Below are positions 53,521 to 62,610 of a stretch of DNA of 64,000 bases, piece by piece. The stretch's first letter is position 1. Each line of letters starts with the position of its first letter. The position numbers were made by a program, and so were the translations under genes. The notes beneath the pieces were generated by a model. The model saw nothing but the letters and a program-made list of their open reading frames with translations. It ran no database searches and was not told the origin of the DNA. Location: positions 344,875-408,874 of the forward strand of contig NZ_JBHMFT010000003.1 of NCBI RefSeq assembly GCF_051433195.1, in the 5' to 3' direction. Origin of the DNA: Falsiroseomonas sp051433195 (GTDB lineage Bacteria; Pseudomonadota; Alphaproteobacteria; Acetobacterales; Acetobacteraceae).

Positions 53521-54669
53521 ATGCCAAGGCGGAAGAAGCCCGTGCCGGCGGTGCGCGACAGCACCACCATCGTCTTCGCCACCAACCGCCATCGCCTGTC
53601 GGACAGGTTCTGGGAGGAGGCGGACATCGTCCCCGGCACCATCCAGCGGCTGTGGCTCGGACGCGCCCGGATCGGCTGGGTCGGCGACCCGATGGAGACC
53701 GAATCCGGCCGGCAGCTGCTGGAGGCGCCGGAGATCAGCGGGGAGGATGACTTCACCGACCCCGCCGCCGGCAGCAACGCCCGCGTGCTGGATGCCTGGC
53801 TGGCCGAGGCCGCCGCCCGCGGCGCGGTGCCGCTGTTCTACATCCACGGCTTCGGCAACGGCTTCGGCGATGCGCTGCAACGCGCGGCGCAGATCGAGGA
53901 ATTCTACGACGGGGAAAAGCTGGCGCTCGCCCCCCTGGTCTTCTCCTGGCCCTCCGATGGCCGCGTGCTGGACCCGCAGCTTTTCGCCGCCGATGCCGGG
54001 GTGAAGGCGCAGTACCTGGACGACCAGCGGGACGCGATGAACTCCGCCCCCGCTCTGGCGCGGCTGCTGCGGGAGGTCTGGCGGGCACGCCAGCGGGCCG
54101 CGGCCGGCATGGACCCGCACACCGGGACGCCGCCCCGCCTGGTGCTGCTGGCGCACAGCATGGGCAACCTCGCCCTGGCCAGCGGCCTCGCCGCGATGAA
54201 CAACGGGCTGCTGACGCGCGAACTCGCCGGCCTGTTCGCGCAGGCCGTGCTGGCCAGCGCCGACCTGCCCGACACCTGCTTCGAGCCGGGCCAGCCGATG
54301 CGCCTGCTGCCGCTGATCGCGGACCAGGTGACGGTCTGCATCAGCCATGACTGCACGCTGTCCGTCGCCAGCCAGTTCGCCAACGGCAACAAGCGGCTCG
54401 GCCATTACGGCCCGGCGCGGCTGGATCTGGTGCCGGAGGGGGTGGAGGTGGTGGACTACTTCCTCGGGCTGGATGCCGGGTCGCGCGACCGCATCCTGGC
54501 CAAGGGCGGCACCGAATGGGACGTGGTGCAGCACCAGTGGTACCGCAACGACCTGAAGGCCCGGGCGGCGCTGACGGCGCTGTTCCAGGGCAGGCCACCG
54601 CCGCACAAGCCGCTGGATGCAGCGCTCCGGGTGGAGGCCGGGCGCTGCCGGCACGCGATCCTGGGGTAG
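53521..54669 (+). CDS. DUF900-type alpha/beta hydrolase
   Basis: 382-residue hydrolase with VFATNRHR at the N-terminus, the oxyanion motif FYIHGFGNGF, FSWPSDG, nucleophile LLAHSMGNLALA near 214, Asp region ASADLPDTCFEPG and a late His (LGHYGP). These follow the DUF900 pattern of esterase-like proteins. No signal peptide. It stands alone behind a purine-rich ribosome site (GGGGGAGG). Function unknown. Confidence 0.8.
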   Translation: MPRRKKPVPAVRDSTTIVFATNRHRLSDRFWEEADIVPGTIQRLWLGRARIGWVGDPMETESGRQLLEAPEISGEDDFTDPAAGSNARVLDAWLAEAAARGAVPLFYIHGFGNGFGDALQRAAQIEEFYDGEKLALAPLVFSWPSDGRVLDPQLFAADAGVKAQYLDDQRDAMNSAPALARLLREVWRARQRAAAGMDPHTGTPPRLVLLAHSMGNLALASGLAAMNNGLLTRELAGLFAQAVLASADLPDTCFEPGQPMRLLPLIADQVTVCISHDCTLSVASQFANGNKRLGHYGPARLDLVPEGVEVVDYFLGLDAGSRDRILAKGGTEWDVVQHQWYRNDLKARAALTALFQGRPPPHKPLDAALRVEAGRCRHAILG

Positions 54670-54700
54670 CGCCGGCAGTACGAACCAACCCGGCGGCGAA

Positions 54701-55576
54701 CTACCGGGCCAGGGCCGCCGTCGTGATCCGCGCCAGGAAGTCGACGAAGTGCCGGACCTTCGGGCTGGTCGCGGCCTGCACGGTGTACAGGGCGTGCAGC
54801 GGCAGCGGGCTGGGCGCCTGATGCGGTGCAACCTCCACGAGGCGGCCTTCGGCGAGGTCGGCCCGGCACAGGAATTCCGGCAGCCAGGCGGCACCGGCCC
54901 CGGACAGCGCCAGGGCGTGCCGCACCAGCGGGTCCGATGCCTCGACCCGCTGGCTGGCACGGCCCCCCGCAAAGCCAATGACGCGGTTAAAGCGGCCGCG
55001 CCCTGGTTGCAGGGCCCCGGCCTCCTCCAGCAGGCGGTGCGCTGCCTCCGGTGCAAGACCAGCCAGGGCCGATGGGCTGGCGAGGAGGCGCAGGCTACTG
55101 GCGCCGATCCGGCGGGCGAGCAGGGCGCTGTCCTCCAGCGCCCCGACCCGGACGAGGATGTCGATCTCCGGCTTGTTCGCGCCCGCGACGTGGGAGGAAA
55201 CCTCCAGCGCCACCTCCAGCGCCGGATGGTCGCGCAGGAACTCCGGCAGGCGCGGCGCCAGGATATGGCTGGCGAACAGCGACGGCACGTTCACCCGCAG
55301 CAGGCCCCTCGGGGCGGTGAAGCTCGCCTGCACGGCGGCCGCCGCGCCATCCACCAGCGCCACCACCTGCACGGCATGATCCAGCAGCACGCGGCCGGCA
55401 TCTGTCAGCCGAAGCCCATCGCGGGCACGGTCCAGCAGCGCGGCCCCCGCCTCCGCCTCCAGCCGGGCCAATTGCCGGCTGACCGAGGATTTGGGGCGCC
55501 GCAGGAGCCGCGCCGCACCGGTGAGGCTCCGCGCCTCCGCGAGGCGGAGAAAGACGCGCAGGTCGTCGCTGTTCAC
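54701..55576 (-). CDS. LysR-family transcriptional regulator
   Basis: 291 residues. The N-terminal winged helix-turn-helix reads LRVFLRLAEARSLTGAA then PKSSVSRQLARLEAEAG; a substrate-binding domain follows (LRVNVPSLFASHILAP, VRVGALEDSAL). The start is GTG 55576, giving the compact HTH. It is divergent from the isochorismatase-like gene with a 110-base gap that contains a perfect T-N11-A inverted repeat, so it very likely controls that gene and itself. Confidence 0.93.
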   Translation of the reverse strand: MNSDDLRVFLRLAEARSLTGAARLLRRPKSSVSRQLARLEAEAGAALLDRARDGLRLTDAGRVLLDHAVQVVALVDGAAAAVQASFTAPRGLLRVNVPSLFASHILAPRLPEFLRDHPALEVALEVSSHVAGANKPEIDILVRVGALEDSALLARRIGASSLRLLASPSALAGLAPEAAHRLLEEAGALQPGRGRFNRVIGFAGGRASQRVEASDPLVRHALALSGAGAAWLPEFLCRADLAEGRLVEVAPHQAPSPLPLHALYTVQAATSPKVRHFVDFLARITTAALAR

Positions 55577-55585
55577 ATCCGGCGC

Positions 55586-55605
55586 CCGTTCCAGACCGGG
55601 AACGG
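55586..55605. promoter_or_regulatory. LysR-type operator between the divergent pair
   Basis: CCGTTCC-AGACCG-GGAACGG is a perfect seven-base inverted repeat with the T-N11-A core expected of LysR regulators. It starts ten bases upstream of the LysR GTG and lies 81 bases before the isochorismatase ATG, so it can serve both. Confidence 0.75.
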
Positions 55606-55686
55606 CGCGTCCCGGCGGCGGACCTGCCAGTGGGCGGGCCGGGCCAACACATGGTCCGGCATCCCAACAAGGACAGGATCCCATCC

Positions 55687-56331
55687 ATGACCAACCCGGC
55701 CCTGCGGCGCATGACGCCCGAGAGCGCGGTGATCGCCTATGTCGACTACGTCACCGGGCTCGACAACCTGATCACGACGATCCCGGGCCCCGTCTTCCGC
55801 AACAACATCCAGGCCTTCGCCAGCCTCTCGGCCCTGTTCAAGCTGCCGACCGCCGTGTTCGGCGAGGAGAACCAGTACTACGGCAGCTTCCTGCCCGAGA
55901 TCCGCACGCTGATCGATGCCGGTGCCGCGACCTTCCCCCGCAGCACACCCTCCGGCTGCACGCCGGACTTCATGGCCTGGCTCCAGGCCACGGGAAGGCG
56001 GGATGTCATCATCGGCGGCATCTCCATCGACAACTGCACCCTGCACACGGCGCTGGACCTGCTCCGCGCCGGCTACAACGTGCAGGTCGTGGTCGATGTC
56101 TCGGGCAGCAACAGCAGGCTCGCGGAGGATGCGGCCCTCGCGCGGCTCCAGGCCGCGGGCGCGGTGAATGCCGGCTGGCTGAACACGTTGACGGAACTCG
56201 GCGCGGATTTCGCGGGGCCGTTCGGGGCTGGGATGATGCAGGTCATCCAGGGCCATTGGCCCGCTTCCACCACGGGGCAGGTGCAGGACACCACGCCGGA
56301 TGGACATGGCATGCAGTTGCCGAAGACCTGA
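55687..56331 (+). CDS. Isochorismatase-family cysteine hydrolase
   Basis: 214 residues of the isochorismatase fold. The Asp of the triad is D20 in IAYVDYVTG and the nucleophile is Cys117 in GISIDNCTLHTALDL. The third member, normally a Lys before a Ser/Ala-Phe motif, seems to be Arg in FPRSTPSG. The protein may be a nicotinamidase- or ycaC-like hydrolase. It is divergent from, and probably controlled by, the LysR gene. Confidence 0.85.
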   Translation: MTNPALRRMTPESAVIAYVDYVTGLDNLITTIPGPVFRNNIQAFASLSALFKLPTAVFGEENQYYGSFLPEIRTLIDAGAATFPRSTPSGCTPDFMAWLQATGRRDVIIGGISIDNCTLHTALDLLRAGYNVQVVVDVSGSNSRLAEDAALARLQAAGAVNAGWLNTLTELGADFAGPFGAGMMQVIQGHWPASTTGQVQDTTPDGHGMQLPKT

Positions 56332-56345
56332 CGCGTCCGAAGCGC

Positions 56346-57116
56346 TCAGGCCTCGATCGATGTGAGCGCGGGCGCCTCGATGGCGGCCGCGCCATGGTCC
56401 GGCAGCACGCGCCAGACGCCGCCGGCCAGCGTCTCGCTCGGGCGGAAGCGGGATTTGTAGGCCATCTTGGCGCTCTCCGGCACCCAGTAGCCGAGGTAGA
56501 CATAGGGCAGGCCCAGCGCCCGGGCGCGCGCCACCAGCCACAGGATCGCGTAGGTGCCCAGGCTGCGGCGGTTCGCCCCGGGGTCGAAGAAGGAATAGAC
56601 CGCGGACAGGCCGTCGGAGAGCCAATCCGTCAGGCAGGCGCCGACCAGTCGGCCGGTGGCGTCGCGGAACTCCACCACCCCGGTGGTGATCGGCGTGTCC
56701 TCGACCATGGCGCGGTAGTCGTAGAAGCCCATCGCCGCCATGTCGCCATCGCCGTGCCGGGCGCCCTGGTAGCGCTGGAACAGGCTGAACTGCTCCGCAC
56801 TCGCGCGCGCCGGAAGCTCGGCGGTGGTCAGGTCCTCGTTGGCACGGATGATCTTGCGCTGCGTCCGGTCGGGCAGGAACTGGCCGGCGACGATGCGGAT
56901 CGGGATGCAGGCGCGGCAGCCCGGGCAGACCGGGGAATAGGCGATGTTGTGGCTGCGGCGGAAGCCGGCGCGGGACAGCCGGTCATGCAGCGTCTCCGCC
57001 TCCGCGCCCGACAGCTCGGTCACGATCTTCCGTTCCGTCCGCCCTGCCAGGTAGGGGCATGGCAGGGGCGCGGTGGTGTAGAAGAACTGCGGGCGTCTGG
57101 TGGGTCTGTGCAACAT
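56346..57116 (-). CDS. bpt: Aspartate/glutamate leucyltransferase (Bpt/ATE type)
   Basis: Adds leucine to N-terminal Asp or Glu of proteins and marks them for ClpS/ClpAP degradation. 256 residues with QFFYTTAPLPCPYLAGRTER, the cysteines in SPVCPGCRACIPIRI, LTDWLSDGLSAVYSFFDP, LGYWVPES and MAYKSRFRP. ATG 57116 gives the standard N-terminus; a longer frame to 57152 is unlikely. Confidence 0.95.
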   Translation of the reverse strand: MLHRPTRRPQFFYTTAPLPCPYLAGRTERKIVTELSGAEAETLHDRLSRAGFRRSHNIAYSPVCPGCRACIPIRIVAGQFLPDRTQRKIIRANEDLTTAELPARASAEQFSLFQRYQGARHGDGDMAAMGFYDYRAMVEDTPITTGVVEFRDATGRLVGACLTDWLSDGLSAVYSFFDPGANRRSLGTYAILWLVARARALGLPYVYLGYWVPESAKMAYKSRFRPSETLAGGVWRVLPDHGAAAIEAPALTSIEA

Positions 57117-57153
57117 CTGCTTGGACTGAGTGTCGGCGCTGGGCGGCCGCAAA

Positions 57154-57663
57154 TCAACCGTCCTCCGCGGCCAACCCCTGGTTTTGAAGCTGGTCGGACC
57201 GGGCGGGATTGCAAGCCTGCTGCACGGCGCGGCAACGGCGCGCCACCAGCGTGCCGGAGAACAGGTCGTGCAGCGTGCGGCTGCGGGCGGAGAACAGCGG
57301 CGCCAGAAGTGCTACGCCCCCCATGGCCCAGGACAGCGCGTAGAGCGTGGTCGAGGTGAAGGCCTGCCCGAAGCTCGGCGCCCTGCCATCCACCTCGGAC
57401 CGCACGACGAGCCCCATCGCCGCCTGACCCGGCGTCGCCGAGAGCGGCGAGCCGATCGCCAGCGTGCCGTACAGGATCGGCAGGATCAGCGCCCAGGGCA
57501 GCAACATCAGCCCGCCGGCCAGCCCGATGGTCAGCACCGTCAGCAGCGCCGAACCGCCCCAGGCGAGCCAGGACAGCATCAGCAGCAGCGCCGCGTCGAT
57601 CGCCCAGGCGGCGATCCGGCGGCCGATCACGCCTTCGAAGGGGTCGCCGGTCCGGGCCGCCAC
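57154..57663 (-). CDS. RDD-family membrane protein
   Basis: 169 residues with three to four helices and the family pattern: GVIGRRIAAWAIDAALLL at the start, the glycine-rich TPGQAAMGLVV, and a late RTLHDLFSGTLVARR (the RDD-like Asp). Start at GTG 57663, ten bases after the acylase stop. The function is unknown; the C-terminus is polar. Confidence 0.85.
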   Translation of the reverse strand: MAARTGDPFEGVIGRRIAAWAIDAALLLMLSWLAWGGSALLTVLTIGLAGGLMLLPWALILPILYGTLAIGSPLSATPGQAAMGLVVRSEVDGRAPSFGQAFTSTTLYALSWAMGGVALLAPLFSARSRTLHDLFSGTLVARRCRAVQQACNPARSDQLQNQGLAAEDG

Positions 57664-57673
57664 GTGGCTCTCC

Positions 57674-60016
57674 TCAGCGGGTCAGGTCAATGGCGCCGGT
57701 CTCGCTGTCCAGTTGCCGCGCCAGCCGAAGAACGCTGCCGGACAGCCAACGTTCCAGCAGGCTCTCGAAATTGTCGGACAGCGGGTGGCCGGATTGGCCG
57801 GTGGCGATGATGGCGCGCGTGCCATCGGCATCCGCCATGTCGGCGACCAGCCGCAGCCCGGCACCGTGCAGATGCGCGAAGGGGTCGGGCCCGGTGCCGC
57901 GCATGCCGCCGCGCGACAGAGTCTCGTTGTCGCCACCGGTGGCGGCCTTCAGCCGGGTCATGCGGCCGAGCACCGGGACGAAGCGCAGCAGCGGGTGCTC
58001 GAAATGCGCCACATGCGCGGCCCCCCAGCGCCAGGCCACGGGGTCGGCGCCATGCACCGGCTCCAGCTCGGCGACCGCCTCCGCCAGGGCGCGGGCGAGC
58101 AGCGGGTTGCAGCCTTCGGGGCCACACCAGGCGGCGCCACGGGCCGGATCCAGCAGGATGCGGGCGACGAATTCCGGGCCCGCATCGCTGCCCGCCGGCG
58201 CGCCGCCGGCCTCCAGCGCCAGGCGCTTGAACTGGCGCAGCCAGGCGTGGTGGACCAGTGGCTGGGCGAGGTCGGCGCGCATCTCGCCGTTCCAGTCGCG
58301 CAGCAGGGCCTGGGCGGTGGCAGCCGGGCCGGACGGCAGCGGCACCGCCCGCAGCACCGGCAGGAGGTCCTGCGCGAGCAGCGAGACCACGTCGTTCTGC
58401 ATCGCCACGAAGCTGGCGGCGTCGTGCTGCGGCCGCGCCGCCAGCAATTCGCGGATCCGGCGCAGGCGCCAGTCGCCGAACCAGTCCCGGCCGAGGAACA
58501 CCGGGTGGTCAGGCGGCGCCGGGCGGCTGTTGGCGGCGGCGAGCTGGCCCGATTCGGGGTCCTCGACATGCGGCATGGCGTCGAACGGCACGAAGCCGGT
58601 CCAATCCATGCTGCCATCCCAGCCGCGGGCGGGCGTGGTGCCGTCGCCGCCGGCCCGGATCGGGGTGCGGCCGACCACGTACTGCGCGATGCGGCCATCG
58701 GTGCCCGCCACGATCAGGGTCTGCGGCGGGCTGGTGAACAGGGCGCCGGCGGCACGCACATCGGCGACGGACGTCGCGCGGTTCAGCGCCAGCAGCGCGG
58801 CGGCGGTGGTGTCCTGCGGCGCCAGGTTGGCCATGGACACCGCCAGCACGAAGCCGTCCTGCGTCGGCAGGGACGGGTCGAGGCCGGAGATCACCGGGCC
58901 ATGCCGGGTCTCCCGCACCCGCAGCACCTCCGGCTCCTCCTGCCCGCGCACGGCAATGCGCTCCTCCCGCACCGTGAAGGGGCGGGGGCCTTCGGGGGTG
59001 TCGTAGGAATCCGCGCCGGACAGGCGCTCGACGAACACGTCCTGGGTGTCGGAATGCGTGGTGGTGAAGCCCCAGGCGACGGCCTGGTTGCGGCCGATGA
59101 CGATGCCGGGCACGCCGGGGGCGGTGGCGCCGACACGGAACTGGCCGTCCGGCAGCTCGATCCGCGCCAGGTACCACAGCACCGGCGCGTTGAAGCCGAG
59201 ATGCGGGTCGTTCGCCAGCAGCGGCGCGCCGGTTGAGCTGCGGGCGGCGGTGACGGCCCAGGCGTTGGAGGCGGAGGCGGGCAGCGGCGCGTCCTCGCCG
59301 AACACCGGGATCGCGCCCAGCAGCCTGGCGAGGTGCGTGGCGGGGGGCAGCGCGGCCTGGTCGGCGCGGCCGGCGCTGCCGTCGCGGGGCCAAAGGTCCT
59401 CCACCTTCTCCGGTGGCAGCGCGGCATCCAGCGCCGCCCGCTCCAGCTCCCGTCGCCAGTTGCCGGACAGCCAGAGGCCCATGACCTTGCCCCACAGCAG
59501 GGAATGCTCCGGCCGCCAGGGCTCCGGCTCGCCCAGCACCAGGAACTCCGGCGCCGCGAGGCGGCCGCGGACCGCGATCAGCGCGTTCACACCCTCGGCA
59601 TAGGCCTCCAGCATGTCGCGGGAGCCCGGGTCGAGCGCGGCGAGATCGGCCTCCGCGCTGCGCAGCAGGCCGAGCGTGCGGGTGAAGCGGTCCAGGCGCA
59701 GCGCGGCGGGGCCGCCGAGCTCAGCCAGCCGCCCGGCGGCCCCGCGACGCATCGATTCCATCTGGAACATGCGGTCCCGCGCATGCAGGTAGCCCAGCGC
59801 GACGGCGGCATCGCGTTCCGTCGCCGCCCGGATGCGGGGGATGCCCAGCGAATCCAGCCGGATCGCGACCGGCGCCGAGAGGCTCGGGATCGCCAGCTCC
59901 TCCCGCGCATCGGGCAGCGAGGTGAAGACCAGGGCGAGCGCGAAGGCCACGCCGAGGCCCGCGACGAACAGGCCGAGCAGGACCAGGCGGCCCGAAAGCC
60001 GAAGCAGGAAGCGCAT
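57674..60016 (-). CDS. Penicillin acylase (S45) family protein
   Basis: 780-residue Ntn-hydrolase precursor, expected in the periplasm. A signal anchor (VLLGLFVAGLGVAFALAL) is followed by IPRIRAATERDAAVALGYLHARDR. The self-cleavage site with the new N-terminal Ser near 250 is in PASASNAWAV, and LANDPHLGFNAP follows. Relatives split penicillins, cephalosporins or acyl-homoserine lactones; which applies here is open. It heads the minus-strand unit acylase-RDD-bpt and is divergent from the RTX gene. Confidence 0.93.
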   Translation of the reverse strand: MRFLLRLSGRLVLLGLFVAGLGVAFALALVFTSLPDAREELAIPSLSAPVAIRLDSLGIPRIRAATERDAAVALGYLHARDRMFQMESMRRGAAGRLAELGGPAALRLDRFTRTLGLLRSAEADLAALDPGSRDMLEAYAEGVNALIAVRGRLAAPEFLVLGEPEPWRPEHSLLWGKVMGLWLSGNWRRELERAALDAALPPEKVEDLWPRDGSAGRADQAALPPATHLARLLGAIPVFGEDAPLPASASNAWAVTAARSSTGAPLLANDPHLGFNAPVLWYLARIELPDGQFRVGATAPGVPGIVIGRNQAVAWGFTTTHSDTQDVFVERLSGADSYDTPEGPRPFTVREERIAVRGQEEPEVLRVRETRHGPVISGLDPSLPTQDGFVLAVSMANLAPQDTTAAALLALNRATSVADVRAAGALFTSPPQTLIVAGTDGRIAQYVVGRTPIRAGGDGTTPARGWDGSMDWTGFVPFDAMPHVEDPESGQLAAANSRPAPPDHPVFLGRDWFGDWRLRRIRELLAARPQHDAASFVAMQNDVVSLLAQDLLPVLRAVPLPSGPAATAQALLRDWNGEMRADLAQPLVHHAWLRQFKRLALEAGGAPAGSDAGPEFVARILLDPARGAAWCGPEGCNPLLARALAEAVAELEPVHGADPVAWRWGAAHVAHFEHPLLRFVPVLGRMTRLKAATGGDNETLSRGGMRGTGPDPFAHLHGAGLRLVADMADADGTRAIIATGQSGHPLSDNFESLLERWLSGSVLRLARQLDSETGAIDLTR

Positions 60017-60185
60017 CAGGGCCAGCGCCCCCCTTCAAGCGGTGCCGTCATGCGGCGGCTCTACCATCGGTGGAAGCGCGGAGCGAGGCGGGGAATGGGC
60101 GGCGGTACCTGGGCATCCATTGCCAAACCACACCGGTTACTTAATCTCCCCGACAACAAATTATCTTTTCGTCAGGGAGGCGGGG

Positions 60186-62594
60186 TTGAGCGGATTCGGC
60201 ATCGGCATCCAGACGTGGTTCGGCAGCAATGACGCGGACTCCTTCTCGCCAGGGATCCAATCCCCGGGCTTCTCCTTTGGCGGGCTGATCCCCGGCCTCG
60301 ATACACAATTCCGGGTGTCCGGCCTGGATGGCGATGACCTCATCTTCGGTGGCGGCGCGATAGATGGGGATTCGCTCGATGGCGGGGAGGGCGCGGACAC
60401 GCTGGCCGGGGGGGCCGGGCGCGACACGCTGCAGGGCGGCGGCGGCCTCGACCGGCTGGAGGGCAATGGCGACCCCGACCTGCTGATCGAGACCGGCACC
60501 AGCTCCCTGGTCGAGGCCGCCGCGCTGCTGGATGGCGGGGAGGGTTTCGACACGCTGCTGCTGAGCGGCAACGTCCGCCTGGTCTCCGCCATCGTCACCA
60601 GCCTGGAGCGGCTGGCGACTCCGGCCGCGGTAACCGTCAACCTGACCTTCAGCGCCGACAACTTCGCCACCTTCCAGGTCCTGGAACTGGGCACCGGCAC
60701 GACCTTTCTCGGCGTCGGCGGCACCTACGACTTCGGGGCCAAGGAATACGACGCGATCGATTCGGTGATCTACACCGTGCGCTTCCTCGGCGGTGCCGGC
60801 GACGAGGACGTGATCGGCACCGAACGCGGCGACTCGATCGTGGGCGGCGGCGGCGCCAACACGATCCGGGGCGGCGAGGGGGATGATACCCTTTCGGGCT
60901 CCGGCACCATCCAGGGCGGCGAGGATCACGACCTGCTGTCCGACAGCCAGCAGAGTCTGTCGGATGACCGGCTGGACGGCGGCGACGGCAACGACACCAT
61001 CACCACCTTCCACGGCGCGGACGCCCTGAGGGGTGGCGACGGCGACGACAGCCTGTCCGCCGGCGGCGGCGGCAGCCTGCTGGACGGCGGCGAGGGCAAC
61101 GACACCCTCAGCGCCTCACTGGCTGCCAACGACACGCTGCGCGGTGGCGAGGGCGATGACCTGCTGCGCGACGTCGGGACGCTCGGCGTCGGGACGGTGC
61201 TGGATGGCGGCGCCGGCAACGACACGCTGGAGGCGGATGGCGCGACGCTGCTCGGCGCCAGCATCACGGGAATCGAGACGCTTCGGCTCGGCGGCACCCT
61301 CGGCATTGGGGCGGCGGAGCTGGCGGCCTTCCAGGCGCTGGCGTTCGGCGAGGGCGGCGGCCGGCCAGTGATCAACCTGCTGACCGATGGCGTCTATGAT
61401 TTCGGTGCGCTGGCGCAGGTCGACGGCTTCGGCCAGGCCACGCTGCGTGGCCTGACACTGGTCGGCCAGGTATTCGCGGCGGACCGCGCGATCGGCGGTG
61501 AGGGCGATGACAGCCTGCGGGGTCTCGGCGGCGGCGACACGCTGGTGGGCGGCGGCGGGGCCGATACCCTGCGCGGCGATGACGGCGATGACCTGCTGCG
61601 TGGCGGTGCGGGTGTGGATGTGGCGGCGTTCGCCGGCGTGCGGGCGAACTACGTGGTCGCGGCGCTGGGCGGCGACGCCTTCACCGTGACCAGCCTGCTG
61701 GAGGGAACCGACACGGTGGAGGGCATCGAATCGCTGCACTTCTCGGATACCGTCGTGACGCTGGAATTCGCGCCACCGCTGGCGGCAACACACGGCGCGG
61801 ACAGCCTGGTTGGTGGCTCCGGGGCGGAGAAGGTCCTGGGCCTTGGGGGCGACGACACATTGTCCGGCGGCGGCGGGGCCGACACGCTGTTCGGCGGTGG
61901 GGGGCACGACCTGCTGGATGGCGGCGATGGCCGCGACCTGCTCAACGGGGGCGCGGGCGCCGATACGCTGGCCGGCGGCGCGGAGGACGACCGGCTGTTC
62001 GGCATGGCGGGCGACGATGTGGCGGAAGGCGGGGACGGGCGCGACACGCTGTATGGTGGCGACGGCCGGGACACGCTGCTGGGGCAGGACGGCGCCGACC
62101 GCTTGCTGGGTGGCGAGGATGCCGACCTGCTGGACGGTGGCGCCGACGCCGATGTGCTGCGCGGCGGCGCCGCGGCGGATACCCTGCTGGGCGGGTCAGG
62201 CGACGACGTGCTGCGCGGCGAGGCGGGCGATGACCTGCTGGCCGGAGGCCTCGGCCGCGACCGGCTGTTCGGTGGCACAGGCGCCGACGCCTTCCTGCTG
62301 GCCGCCCCCGGCGAGGGCAGCGACCGCATCTTCGACTTCGACGCCGCCGAGGACCGCCTTCTGCTGTCGGCCGGTGGATTTGGCCTGGCCGCAGGTGCCC
62401 TGGCATTTGACCGCTTCGAAGCGAATGCCAGCGGCCAGGCGACCACCCCGGGCGAAGGCGTGCTGCTCTACGCCACGACATCCGGGCGGCTGTATTGGGA
62501 TGCCGATGGCGCCGGTGGCGCGGCGCGCGTGGAACTGGCCGTGATCGTCGGCGCGCCCACGATCACGGCCACGGATATCTGGGTGGTGGCCTAG
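60186..62594 (+). CDS. RTX calcium-binding protein, probable type I secretion substrate
   Basis: About 802 residues, mostly repeats of the GGxGxDxLx type (for example GGEGDDTLSG, GGDGRDTLYGG, GGSGDDVLRG) that form Ca2+-bound beta-rolls. Several non-repeat segments of 60-100 residues lie between the arrays. The C-terminus DGAGGAARVELAVIVG...WVVA fits an uncleaved type I secretion signal. It starts at TTG 60186 behind AGGGAGG; no ATG is closer. There is no enzyme domain, so a surface or matrix role is likely. No transporter genes are in the window. Confidence 0.85.
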   Translation: MSGFGIGIQTWFGSNDADSFSPGIQSPGFSFGGLIPGLDTQFRVSGLDGDDLIFGGGAIDGDSLDGGEGADTLAGGAGRDTLQGGGGLDRLEGNGDPDLLIETGTSSLVEAAALLDGGEGFDTLLLSGNVRLVSAIVTSLERLATPAAVTVNLTFSADNFATFQVLELGTGTTFLGVGGTYDFGAKEYDAIDSVIYTVRFLGGAGDEDVIGTERGDSIVGGGGANTIRGGEGDDTLSGSGTIQGGEDHDLLSDSQQSLSDDRLDGGDGNDTITTFHGADALRGGDGDDSLSAGGGGSLLDGGEGNDTLSASLAANDTLRGGEGDDLLRDVGTLGVGTVLDGGAGNDTLEADGATLLGASITGIETLRLGGTLGIGAAELAAFQALAFGEGGGRPVINLLTDGVYDFGALAQVDGFGQATLRGLTLVGQVFAADRAIGGEGDDSLRGLGGGDTLVGGGGADTLRGDDGDDLLRGGAGVDVAAFAGVRANYVVAALGGDAFTVTSLLEGTDTVEGIESLHFSDTVVTLEFAPPLAATHGADSLVGGSGAEKVLGLGGDDTLSGGGGADTLFGGGGHDLLDGGDGRDLLNGGAGADTLAGGAEDDRLFGMAGDDVAEGGDGRDTLYGGDGRDTLLGQDGADRLLGGEDADLLDGGADADVLRGGAAADTLLGGSGDDVLRGEAGDDLLAGGLGRDRLFGGTGADAFLLAAPGEGSDRIFDFDAAEDRLLLSAGGFGLAAGALAFDRFEANASGQATTPGEGVLLYATTSGRLYWDADGAGGAARVELAVIVGAPTITATDIWVVA

Positions 62595-62610
62595 GCTTGC
62601 GTCCCGCGCC

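Noticed and set aside
60340..62300. Regular short repeats that could look like a CRISPR array or tandem repeat
   Set aside because: They are coding repeats of the RTX nonapeptide type, with no constant repeat-spacer structure and a continuous reading frame.
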